From assembly GCF_024721975.1 (NCBI RefSeq), contig NZ_JANQBB010000001.1, forward strand, positions 496,001 through 560,000: a DNA stretch of 64,000 nucleotides. Reading direction: 5' to 3'. Shown here in pieces: positions 1 through 7,914 of the stretch. A program made the position numbers and the translations under genes. The notes beneath the pieces are model-generated. The model ran no database searches. It worked only from the letters and a program-made list of their open reading frames with translations, and was not told the DNA's origin. Position 1 is the first letter of the stretch. Each line of letters starts with the position of its first letter. This stretch comes from Paenibacillus endoradicis (GTDB lineage: Bacteria; Bacillota; Bacilli; Paenibacillales; Paenibacillaceae).

Positions 1-1
1 T

Positions 2-1195
2 GAACTATCTAGTTACGATCGATGCGAACAAGTAGAAGATGCAGAACGTAGTCTTATCTTCGTTGGTTTAACAGGTATGATTGATCCGCCACGAGCCGAA
101 GTGAAAGATGCGATTTCTACATGCCGAGCGGCTGGCATCAAGACAGTAATGATTACAGGCGATCATCAGCTTACTGCAGAAGCAATAGCTGGTTCATTAG
201 GGATAATTCCGCGAGGCGGCGAATCGATCTCTGGACGTCAACTTGAAGCGTTAAGTGATGACGAACTCGACAAACGTGTAGAAAATATTTATGTTTATGC
301 CCGTGTCTCTCCTGAGCACAAGTTGCGAATCGTTCGTGCATTGCAACGAAAAGGTCATGTCGTCGCGATGACTGGTGATGGGGTTAATGATGCACCTGCA
401 ATTAAAGCTGCAGATATTGGCATTGCAATGGGGATTAACGGTACAGATGTTACGAAGGAAGCATCATCTCTTATTTTAAGTGATGATAATTTCTCTACTA
501 TCGTTGCCGCCATTGAAGAAGGTAGGGGCATCTATGAAAATATCCGGAAATTCATTCGTTATCTACTAGCATCCAATGTGGGTGAAATACTTGTGATGTT
601 CTTGGCGATGATGGCAGGACTTCCATTACCGCTTGTACCAATTCAGATTCTATGGGTTAATCTTGTGACGGATGGGTTACCAGCGATGGCGTTAGGAGTA
701 GATCAGGCAGAAAATGATCTCATGAAACATCGTCCACGTAAGGCAAAAGAAAATATATTCTCACGTCGCTTAGGTTGGAAAATTATTAGTCGAGGAATAT
801 TGATCGGAGTATGTACACTTGCTGCTTTTTGGGTAACGTTGCAAGAGGGTGATCTTGTTAAAGCTCAAACTGTTGCTTTTGCTACACTCGTTATTGCTCA
901 ACTTATCCACGTATTTGATTGCAGAAGTTCACGCTCGATTTTCCATCGTAATCTACTGCAAAATAAATATCTGTTGTTAGCTGTATTATCTTCCCTTATC
1001 TTAATGCTTGGCGTTATGTATATTACACCATTACAGCCTATCTTCAATACAGTTCCGATCGGTTTACGTGAGTGGAGTCTTGTCGTTGTAGCTGCTGCTA
1101 TTCCTTCTGTTTTCTTCGGAGTGGGAAGTGTAATGAGTGGAAACAAATCTAAGAAAAAAAGTAACAAATGGAATTCAGCTGCCAAGGCTGCTTAA
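2..1195 (+). CDS. Calcium-transporting P-type ATPase, C-terminal part (cut by window edge)
   Basis: The reading frame is open from base 2, so the gene begins before the window; about 397 residues are visible. This is the C-terminal half of a P2A-type ATPase that pumps Ca2+ across the membrane at the cost of ATP. Visible are the end of the phosphorylation domain (MITGDH), the hinge TGDGVNDAPAIKAAD, and the transmembrane helices M5-M10. M6 carries the ion-binding Asn and Asp of the WVNLVTDGLPA stretch, typical of SERCA-like Ca2+ pumps. The phosphorylated Asp (DKTGT) and the M4 motif lie outside the window. In B. subtilis the homologue yloB lies just upstream of yloC-remA, which agrees with the gene order here. 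The family assignment is firm; the ion specificity is inferred. Confidence 0.93.
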   Translation, partial: ELSSYDRCEQVEDAERSLIFVGLTGMIDPPRAEVKDAISTCRAAGIKTVMITGDHQLTAEAIAGSLGIIPRGGESISGRQLEALSDDELDKRVENIYVYARVSPEHKLRIVRALQRKGHVVAMTGDGVNDAPAIKAADIGIAMGINGTDVTKEASSLILSDDNFSTIVAAIEEGRGIYENIRKFIRYLLASNVGEILVMFLAMMAGLPLPLVPIQILWVNLVTDGLPAMALGVDQAENDLMKHRPRKAKENIFSRRLGWKIISRGILIGVCTLAAFWVTLQEGDLVKAQTVAFATLVIAQLIHVFDCRSSRSIFHRNLLQNKYLLLAVLSSLILMLGVMYITPLQPIFNTVPIGLREWSLVVVAAAIPSVFFGVGSVMSGNKSKKKSNKWNSAAKAA

Positions 1196-1301
1196 TTGAA
1201 TAATTGTGCAAATATTAGTACAGATCATCAATTCTCATCTCTCTCGTCATTCGATATGCTTAATGACACATAGAACAACGCGATGGCGAGGAGAGAGAAA
1301 T

Positions 1302-2135
1302 ATGGAATTCACTAAAATGCATGGACTAGGAAATGATTTTGTAATCGTATATGGGGAGCAACAATTGCCTGAGAATGCTTCTGAATTAGCGCTACAAATA
1401 TGTAACCGTTACTTCGGGATTGGAGCAGACGGTCTTGTATATATATTACCTTCTGACAAAGCAGATTTTCGTATGCGAATTATGAATTCCGATGGTACAG
1501 AAGCAGAACAATGCGGTAATGCGATTCGTTGCGTATCCAAATACGTATATGATAACAATTTGACTGATTCCGAAGAAATAACAATTGAGACTTTAGGTGC
1601 GGGTGTACAAAAAGTACAATTAATGGTTAATGATGGTATGGTTGAAAAAGTTCGTGTAGATATGGGAGCTCCGATCTTACACGGTCTAACGATACCAACT
1701 ACAATTGATAGTGATCACATCATTGAGCAGCCAATCGAAGTGAATGGACAACAGTTTACATTTACCGCTGTATCTATGGGTAATCCACATTGTGTAATCC
1801 CGGTTGAGGATGCTGCTACACTAGATTATTCGGTTATTGGCCCAATTCTAGAAACTCATGAACTATTTCCTAAAAAAATTAATGTTGAATTTATAACGGT
1901 TTATAATCGTTCACATATTGAAATGCGCGTGTGGGAACGTGGTGCTGGACCTACATTAGCATGCGGTACTGGGGCATGTGCTACTCTTGTAGCATCTGCT
2001 TTACGTGGTGTCACTGATCGTGAAGCTACCATTTCTTTGAAAGGTGGAGACCTTTACATTGAATGGAATTCAAGCGATAATCATGTATATATGACAGGAC
2101 CTGCCGAAGATGTATTCCGAGGTACGTTCGAGTAG
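1302..2135 (+). CDS. dapF: Diaminopimelate epimerase DapF
   Basis: 277 residues, the normal family length. It interconverts LL- and meso-diaminopimelate, the last step before meso-DAP is used for peptidoglycan and lysine. The two catalytic cysteines are visible: Cys71 in AEQCGNAIRC and Cys221 in LACGTGACAT. The start MEFTKMHGLGNDF matches the family N-terminus and follows a GAGGAGAG ribosome site; the frame is open upstream to 1206, but that extension has no ribosome site and is not part of the family. It lies 24 bases before the next gene, so the two are probably co-transcribed. The enzyme is cytoplasmic and needs no cofactor. Confidence 0.96.
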   Translation: MEFTKMHGLGNDFVIVYGEQQLPENASELALQICNRYFGIGADGLVYILPSDKADFRMRIMNSDGTEAEQCGNAIRCVSKYVYDNNLTDSEEITIETLGAGVQKVQLMVNDGMVEKVRVDMGAPILHGLTIPTTIDSDHIIEQPIEVNGQQFTFTAVSMGNPHCVIPVEDAATLDYSVIGPILETHELFPKKINVEFITVYNRSHIEMRVWERGAGPTLACGTGACATLVASALRGVTDREATISLKGGDLYIEWNSSDNHVYMTGPAEDVFRGTFE

Positions 2136-2159
2136 AGTGATATAGGTGGCGTTGCAGAA

Positions 2160-4022
2160 ATGGATTTGAATTTCAGAGATGCGCTAAAACAGCGTATTTT
2201 AGTCGGCGATGGAGCTATGGGAACCTTTTTGTATAAAATGGGGTTCCCTATTGGCGTTCCATATGAACAATATAATGTGCTAAAGCCAGAAGTTGTTCTT
2301 TCTGTACACCAGCAATATGTTGATGCAGGTGCACAAGTGATTCAGACGAATACATATCAAGCCAATCGTGTCAAATTTGCACGTTATGGTATTGAGGATC
2401 AAGTAGATGAGATTAATCGTGCAGCTGTTCGACTCGCTAGACAAGCTGCAGGGGATAAAGCTTTCGTAGTAGGAACTGTTGGTTCAATCCGTGATGGTAA
2501 ACGAGGAAATGTTAGAACGTTAACGTTAACTAACGCACTTCATGAACAAATTCATGCACTTTTATCTGAAAACGTGGATGGACTACTATTTGAAACTTTT
2601 TATGATCTAGAAGAGATCAAGCTTGCAGTACGTATCGCAAGAGAAGAAAGTAATATTCCGATCATTTGCCAATTTGCGGCTGAGGATTCTGGAAGAACGG
2701 TTGATGGTTATACGCTGGAAGAAGCTTTTGTTCAGTTGAAACAAGAGGGTGCAGATGTTATTGGTTTCAATTGTAGAACAGGACCAAATGGCATACTTAA
2801 ATTATTAGATAGTATTGATAATAAGACGGATCTACCTTATTCCGTTTATCCAAATGCAGGTGCAGCAAGTTTTGTTGATGGGAAATACGAATATACAGCT
2901 GGACCAGACTATTTTGCGTCTATGGCAACGAAGTTTGCAGATCGCGGAGCACATATTATTGGTGGATGTTGCGGTACTACACCTAATCATGTGAAAGCAA
3001 TGGCAGATGCTCTTGAAGATTATGTACCTGTTCCCGTTGAAGCGCTGAATGTATTAGTGAAAAAATCTAATAATGCAGCTACTTCTAATTCTCCTTCAAA
3101 ATTCACATGGGGAACTGCTCGTCGTAATGAACAGACGATTCTCGATAAAGTGAAAGAGCGTCATACGGTTATCGTTGAGCTTGATCCACCTCGTGATCTT
3201 GATATCTCGAAGTTTATGGAAGGAGCCGCGGCTCTGAAAGAAATCGAAGTAGATGCCATTACGATGGCAGATAATTCGCTTGCTGTCACTAGAATGAGTA
3301 ATCTTGCACTAGCCGCACTCGTTCAAGAACAGATAGGTATCACTCCACTAATTCATATTGCATGTCGTGATCGTAATCTTATCGGTACACAATCACATCT
3401 AATGGGATTAGATGCTCTTGGAATTGATCATGTACTAGCGGTTACAGGAGATCCTGCCCGTTTTGGTGATCTGCCAGATTCTAGTTCAGTCTATGATATG
3501 ACTTCATTTGAATTAATTCGTATGACAAAGCAGCTTAATGATGGTGTAGCTTTTTCAGGTAAACCGCTTAAGCAAAGGGCTAATTTTGTAGTAGGTGCTG
3601 CTTTCAATCCTAATGTGAAACATTTAGATAAGGCAGTACAGCGATTGGAGAAGAAAATAGCAGCAGGTGCGGACTATATTATGACACAGCCTGTTTATGA
3701 TGTTGGATTAATTGAACGTATTGCTGAATCAACAAAGCACTTATCCGTTCCAATATTCATTGGTATTATGCCTTTAGCAAATGGTCGAAATGCTGAATAC
3801 CTTCATAACGAAGTACCAGGTATTCAACTTTCAGATGCAGTGCGAGCTCGTATGGCAGGTCTTGAAGGAGAGATTGGTCGTGCAGAAGGTGTGAAAATTG
3901 CGCAAGAGTTACTAGATTGTGCAATTAAGCATTTCAAAGGCATTTACTTGATGACACCGTTTTTACATTATAATATGGCGGTGCAACTAACAGAATACGT
4001 ACACACCCAAACTCAAGCCTAA
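2160..4022 (+). CDS. Bifunctional homocysteine S-methyltransferase / methylenetetrahydrofolate reductase (YitJ type)
   Basis: 620 residues in two domains. Residues 1 to about 300 are a homocysteine methyltransferase barrel with the zinc cysteines in GFNCRTGP and GGCCGTTPNH. Residues about 325-615 are an FAD-dependent 5,10-methylenetetrahydrofolate reductase barrel (IVELDPPRDLD, AVTGDPARFGD, IMTQPVYD). Together the domains would make 5-methyl-THF and move a methyl group to homocysteine, giving methionine. The same fusion is known as YitJ in Bacillus. The start at 2160 has only a weak AGGTGG site. No S-box riboswitch precedes it: the gap to dapF is 24 bases, so transcription probably comes from dapF. 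Confidence 0.93.
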   Translation: MDLNFRDALKQRILVGDGAMGTFLYKMGFPIGVPYEQYNVLKPEVVLSVHQQYVDAGAQVIQTNTYQANRVKFARYGIEDQVDEINRAAVRLARQAAGDKAFVVGTVGSIRDGKRGNVRTLTLTNALHEQIHALLSENVDGLLFETFYDLEEIKLAVRIAREESNIPIICQFAAEDSGRTVDGYTLEEAFVQLKQEGADVIGFNCRTGPNGILKLLDSIDNKTDLPYSVYPNAGAASFVDGKYEYTAGPDYFASMATKFADRGAHIIGGCCGTTPNHVKAMADALEDYVPVPVEALNVLVKKSNNAATSNSPSKFTWGTARRNEQTILDKVKERHTVIVELDPPRDLDISKFMEGAAALKEIEVDAITMADNSLAVTRMSNLALAALVQEQIGITPLIHIACRDRNLIGTQSHLMGLDALGIDHVLAVTGDPARFGDLPDSSSVYDMTSFELIRMTKQLNDGVAFSGKPLKQRANFVVGAAFNPNVKHLDKAVQRLEKKIAAGADYIMTQPVYDVGLIERIAESTKHLSVPIFIGIMPLANGRNAEYLHNEVPGIQLSDAVRARMAGLEGEIGRAEGVKIAQELLDCAIKHFKGIYLMTPFLHYNMAVQLTEYVHTQTQA

Positions 4023-4024
4023 TT

Positions 4025-4075
4025 TCGCTTGTGATTACGATGATTAGGCTGACGTAGCGGATTCGACGGCGAAGC
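4025..4075 (+). repeat. Diverged copy of dispersed intergenic repeat (family 1)
   Basis: The stretch with GATTACGATGATTAGGC, GACGTAGCGGATTCGAC and a closing GCGAAGC aligns with the better-preserved copies at 10391-10520, 25805-25876 and 63038-63107 (consensus GATAACGATGATTGAC, ACGTAGCATATTCGAC). It begins right after the stop codon of the preceding gene. It is the most diverged copy, so the assignment is by alignment by eye. Confidence 0.55.
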
Positions 4076-4096
4076 TGCCATTCATCGCTTGCTCCA

Positions 4097-4430
4097 GTGC
4101 TCACGTACACAATACGTACGCTCTGCGCTTCGCTTCACTAACTTCATGTCATCTTCTTGGCACTGACAAGCGAAATACTCGAGGAAGCTTAACTTTCTTC
4201 TAGATATTCATTCATAGGAAACACTTGTGTTTCCTATGAATGTTTCTTACAGAAACATTTTAAGTGCTTACGTACACAATACGTACGCTCTGCGCTTCAC
4301 TTCACTAGCTTCATGTCATCTTCTTGGTACTGACAAGCGAAATACTCGAGGAAGCTTAACTTTCTTCTAGATATTCATTCATAGGAAACACTTGTCTTTC
4401 CTATGAATGTTTCTTACAGAAATATTTTAA
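4097..4430. repeat. Tandem duplication, two copies of a 167-bp unit with internal hairpins
   Basis: The unit 4097-4263 is followed directly by a near-identical copy at 4264-4430. Each unit runs from GTGCTCACGTACACAATACG through CTCGAGGAAGCTTAAC to an inverted repeat and TTTTAA. In unit 1 the inverted repeat 4209-4242 is a perfect 16-bp stem (CATTCATAGGAAACAC) with a 2-base loop; in unit 2 one base differs. Next to it is a small dyad TGTTTCTTACAGAAACA (4241-4257, and a degenerate copy at 4408-4424). A further dyad of the same type stands at 4460-4476. The 4023-4731 gap has no supported gene. Hairpins of this strength could act as terminators or mRNA-stabilising ends, but no T-run follows. Confidence 0.9.
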
Positions 4431-4731
4431 ATACTCATATACCTATCGTTTTCGATGCATGTTTCTTGAAGAAACACATATGTTTTACAATATTTATCCG
4501 ATCTTTGGGCGTTTTAGTCATTATTCTATCAATTATCGACGAAAAGCTTGTTCATAATAGAAAAATCAATTAAAATGAAGCTTATGTTATGATAGCTCTG
4601 TATAGTATGCTACTTTATTTTTTCGTCAACACTAGAATAATGAATCTTAATCTATACATCTATCAATTATGAACTGTGTGTTGCAATTGTATCTGAACTT
4701 GTTGAAAGATGCATGCGGAGGAGGATCTGGC

Positions 4732-4992
4732 TTGGCAATAAAGCTTATTAATATTGGATTCGGGAATATCGTTTCAGCGAATCGTATTATTTCGATCGTG
4801 AGTCCTGAATCGGCTCCGATTAAACGCATTATTCAAGAGGCGCGTGATCGACATATGTTGATTGATGCGACATATGGTCGTCGTACGCGTGCCGTAATTA
4901 TTACGGACAGCGATCACGTTATATTATCTGCTGTGCAGCCAGAAACTGTTGCGCATCGTTTGTCCACGAAGGACGACGATAACGACGAATAG
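4732..4992 (+). CDS. remA: Extracellular matrix regulator RemA (DUF370)
   Basis: 86 residues, close to the family length. RemA is a small DNA-binding protein that activates biofilm matrix operons and osmoprotection genes in B. subtilis. The protein begins [19 protein letters not shown] and contains [11 protein letters not shown] and [10 protein letters not shown], all family hallmarks. The start is TTG at 4732, seven bases after a strong GGAGGAGG; the longer open frame from 4669 has no ribosome site and no family match upstream. It lies directly before gmk, as in Bacillus. Neighbouring yloC is not present upstream. Confidence 0.93.
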   Translation: MAIKLINIGFGNIVSANRIISIVSPESAPIKRIIQEARDRHMLIDATYGRRTRAVIITDSDHVILSAVQPETVAHRLSTKDDDNDE

Positions 4993-5011
4993 TACGAGGA
5001 GTTTGGAAGAA

Positions 5012-5623
5012 ATGGGATTGTTAATTGTTTTGTCAGGTCCAGCAGGAGTAGGCAAAGGAACTGTATGTACGGCGTTACGTTCACGTATGCCTGAGCTAGT
5101 ATACTCAGTATCAGCTACGACTAGACATCCGCGACCAGGCGAAATTGATGGCGTGAATTATTTTTTCAAATCTAGAGAACAATTTTTGCAGATGATCGAT
5201 CATGATGCTATGCTTGAGCATGCAGAGTACGTAGGTAATTTCTACGGAACGCCGCGCGACTTTGTTGATGAGACATTAGCTAATGGTAAAAACGTCATCT
5301 TAGAAATTGAAGTTCAAGGTGCGATGAAGGTGAAGGATAAGTTTCCTGAAGCTGTCATGGTATTTTTGCTTCCACCATCACTTGCTGAGTTGAAAGCACG
5401 AATTACTGGACGCGGAACGGAAACCCTTGATACGATTAATACTAGAATGAATGTTGCAGTGGAAGAATTAAGTCTTCTTAGTCAGTATGATTACGCAGTA
5501 ATGAATGATGAGATTGACAATGCTTGCGATAAAATTCGCAGCATCATTCTTGCGGAAAACTGCAGACGAGAACGTCTTCCTGCCCATATTTTAGCTATGG
5601 GTGCTGCAACAGAGAAAGCATGA
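5012..5623 (+). CDS. gmk: Guanylate kinase
   Basis: 203 residues, the normal length. It phosphorylates GMP to GDP with ATP. The P-loop is GPAGVGKGT near residue 9, followed by the GMP-binding [17 protein letters not shown] region and the lid with RITGRGTE. The start ATG 5012 follows a GAGGAG site; an in-frame ATG at 4949 lies inside remA and is rejected because the family begins at [11 protein letters not shown]. The gene follows remA by 19 bases and precedes rpoZ by 16 bases, so remA-gmk-rpoZ is one transcription unit ended by the hairpin after rpoZ. Confidence 0.96.
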   Translation: MGLLIVLSGPAGVGKGTVCTALRSRMPELVYSVSATTRHPRPGEIDGVNYFFKSREQFLQMIDHDAMLEHAEYVGNFYGTPRDFVDETLANGKNVILEIEVQGAMKVKDKFPEAVMVFLLPPSLAELKARITGRGTETLDTINTRMNVAVEELSLLSQYDYAVMNDEIDNACDKIRSIILAENCRRERLPAHILAMGAATEKA

Positions 5624-5639
5624 GTGAGGAGAATGTCCA

Positions 5640-5885
5640 ATGTTATATCCATCTATTGACGAACTAGTCAAAAAAGTTGACAGCAAATACACTTTAGTAG
5701 TTGCTGCTTCTAAACGTGCAAGAATGCTACGAAATGGTGAGAAGTCTGAATTAACGACTGCTCGCTCTCACAAAGCAGTTGGCTTTGCACTTGAGGAAAT
5801 TTATGCTGATATGATCAAAGTTGAGCATATTCCTGGTAAAGAGAAGGATGAACAAAAAGACGAACGAAAAGACGAGCGCAGATAA
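5640..5885 (+). CDS. rpoZ: RNA polymerase omega subunit
   Basis: 81 residues. It begins MLYPSIDELVKKVDSKYTLV and contains the AASKRARML and KAVGFALEEI helices conserved in omega subunits. It helps assemble the core RNA polymerase. The C-terminal tail is rich in Lys, Asp and Glu (repeated KDE-like pattern), probably unstructured. The ribosome site is GAGGAGA. The last gene of the remA-gmk-rpoZ cluster. Confidence 0.93.
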   Translation: MLYPSIDELVKKVDSKYTLVVAASKRARMLRNGEKSELTTARSHKAVGFALEEIYADMIKVEHIPGKEKDEQKDERKDERR

Positions 5886-5915
5886 TAAAAGCTTAGTCTA
5901 TTGCTCTTCGTTAGG

Positions 5916-5949
5916 AGATGTACGCATTGTAATGCGTACATCTTTTTTA
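5916..5949 (+). terminator. Rho-independent terminator after rpoZ
   Basis: A perfect 13-bp stem (AGATGTACGCATT and its complement) with a 2-base GT gap is followed by TTTTTT. It lies 30 bases after the rpoZ stop and would end the remA-gmk-rpoZ transcript. Confidence 0.9.
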
Positions 5950-6104
5950 ATTTTGTTTGCACAAAAAGAAGGTTAAAATACTTTTAATGTTGAATTACTA
6001 AGCTTATATGGAAATATGATAAGATAGATAGTGTAACAAGAAAAAAGCTTATTATTTCTATGCGGAAAGCGATGACATCAACCTATTTTCTAGGAGGGAT
6101 TGAG

Positions 6105-6629
6105 ATGGAAAAAGTTACTTATCCAATCGGAAGATTTGTGTTTGAAGGCATGACAGCTGTGCAAAAACAAGAATGGATTGAGCAAATCGAGAAGTATCCA
6201 ACATTACTAAAAGCGACAGTTGAAGGTTTTTCTCAGGAACAACTAGATACCCCATATCGCACTGGTGGTTGGACCGTAAGACAGGTTGTGCATCATGTTG
6301 CAGATTTCTCTACAAATGTACTAACTCGTTTCAAACTTGCTTTGACGGAAAATAATCCTACGATTAAACCATTCTTGGAAGAAAAATGGGCGCTTCTTAG
6401 TGATACACGTTCGATGCCAATCGAGCCAAGCCTAAGCATAATTGATGGTACGTATGCACGTTTATTCGTTTTATTAAAATCAATGAGCTCGGCTGAATTT
6501 GAAAGACAGTTTTATCATCCTGAAAAGGGTGCACAAATTTCATTGAAAGCATTTTTGTGCTTTACGAAATGGCATTCGTTTCACCATTTAGCTCATATTC
6601 AAGCATTGAAAGAACGCAATAATTGGTAA
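6105..6629 (+). CDS. DinB/YfiT-family putative metal-dependent hydrolase (bacillithiol transferase-like)
   Basis: 174 residues. It matches the YfiT/BstA branch of the DinB four-helix superfamily: YPIGRF near the N-terminus, GGWTVRQVVHHVADF with the first metal His, and WHSFHHLAHI with the second and third metal His. YfiT binds a divalent metal through three histidines; related proteins transfer bacillithiol to electrophiles. The start ATG 6105 is set by an AGGAGG at 6092; the frame is open to 6060 without a ribosome site. It stands alone between the rpoZ terminator and coaBC. Confidence 0.85.
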   Translation: MEKVTYPIGRFVFEGMTAVQKQEWIEQIEKYPTLLKATVEGFSQEQLDTPYRTGGWTVRQVVHHVADFSTNVLTRFKLALTENNPTIKPFLEEKWALLSDTRSMPIEPSLSIIDGTYARLFVLLKSMSSAEFERQFYHPEKGAQISLKAFLCFTKWHSFHHLAHIQALKERNNW

Positions 6630-6693
6630 CCGCAAACGAGTCCTATACTTTTTGAACTAACTTATTACACATAGATGAATAGGAGATGGCATA

Positions 6694-7914
6694 GTGCTAC
6701 GAGGCAAGACAATTGTACTTGGAATTAGTGGAGGTATTGCAGCTTACAAGGCAGCTACGATTTGTAGCAAGCTTACAGGAGCTGGTGCTAATGTGCATGT
6801 TATTATGACAACGTCTGCTACAAAGTTCATTACGCCATTAACTCTACAGACGCTTTCCAAAAATGAAGTTCATATCGATACATTTGATGAGAATAATCCG
6901 CAGGTTGTTAATCATATCAATCTTGCAGATGCTGCGGATCTTATTCTTATTGCTCCAGCAACAGCGAATACTATTGGCAAATTAGCTAATGGTATCGCTG
7001 ATGATATGCTCAGTACGACGTTACTTGCGGCTACTTGCCCTATTGTAATCGCACCTGCAATGAATGTTCATATGTATGAGCATCCTGCTGTAGTTCACAA
7101 TATGAACTTACTTGCGGAGCGTGGTGCATTATTTGTAGATCCAGGTACTGGTCAACTTGCGTGTGGCTATGTAGCGAAAGGTCGTCTAGCAGAGCCAGAG
7201 GAGATTGTTGATGCTGTAAGTAATTGGCTTAGTAAGCCGCAATTACTTGCAGGTCAATCGGTCCTCGTTACTGCCGGAGGTACGATCGAACGACTTGATC
7301 CCGTCCGTTACTTAACAAATGATTCTTCTGGTAAAATGGGATTTGCTATTGCCGAAGCAGCAAGATTACTAGGTGCTGATGTTACGATCGTTGCAGGTAG
7401 AACTAGCGCAACACCACCTTCAGGGATTCGACTTGTTCGTGTGGAGTCAGCCGAGCAAATGCTAGAGGAAGTGCTAGCGCGCTATGAGCAAGCTAATGTC
7501 GTCATCAAGGCGGCAGCTGTTGCGGATTATCGTCCTCTACAACGTTATGGCCAGAAGATTAAGAAGAGTGGCGATATTCTACATCTTGAACTAGAGCGTA
7601 CGACAGATATATTGCAAACACTAGGTGAAAGCAAACAAGATCAGATTTTAGTGGGATTTGCTGCTGAGACTGAACATGTCGACGAATACGCTTTGGATAA
7701 ATTAAAACGTAAGCACTGTGATTTTATCGTTGCAAATGATGTTTCCGCTGAGGGAGCAGGATTTAATGGCGATACAAATATTATTACCATCTATAATAAG
7801 CAAGGTATTGTGGAGCGACTTCCGTTATTGAGTAAAGCGCAAGCAGCGGAAAGACTTATGAATATTGTAGCAGCCCGATTACAACAGATTAAGGATGATA
7901 GTCATGATCGCTAA
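6694..7914 (+). CDS. coaBC: Bifunctional phosphopantothenoylcysteine decarboxylase / phosphopantothenate-cysteine ligase
   Basis: 406 residues, GTG start after AGGAG. The N-terminal CoaC half (1 to about 185) is a flavin decarboxylase with GISGGIAAYKA, PAMNVHMYEHPA and the catalytic-Cys loop GTGQLACGYVAKGRLAEP. The C-terminal CoaB half (about 190-400) joins cysteine to 4'-phosphopantothenate and has VTAGGTIERLDPVRYLTN, SSGKMGFAIAEA and KIKKS. Together the halves carry out two successive steps of coenzyme A synthesis. It overlaps the start of priA. Confidence 0.96.
   Translation: MLRGKTIVLGISGGIAAYKAATICSKLTGAGANVHVIMTTSATKFITPLTLQTLSKNEVHIDTFDENNPQVVNHINLADAADLILIAPATANTIGKLANGIADDMLSTTLLAATCPIVIAPAMNVHMYEHPAVVHNMNLLAERGALFVDPGTGQLACGYVAKGRLAEPEEIVDAVSNWLSKPQLLAGQSVLVTAGGTIERLDPVRYLTNDSSGKMGFAIAEAARLLGADVTIVAGRTSATPPSGIRLVRVESAEQMLEEVLARYEQANVVIKAAAVADYRPLQRYGQKIKKSGDILHLELERTTDILQTLGESKQDQILVGFAAETEHVDEYALDKLKRKHCDFIVANDVSAEGAGFNGDTNIITIYNKQGIVERLPLLSKAQAAERLMNIVAARLQQIKDDSHDR

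Noticed and set aside
1206..1301. N-terminal extension of dapF by 32 codons
   Set aside because: No ribosome site at 1206 and the protein matches the family from residue MEFTKMHG at 1302.
4097..4430. Repeats at 4.1-4.4 kb as a CRISPR array
   Set aside because: Only two adjacent copies of a 167-bp unit, with no short repeat-spacer pattern and no cas genes.
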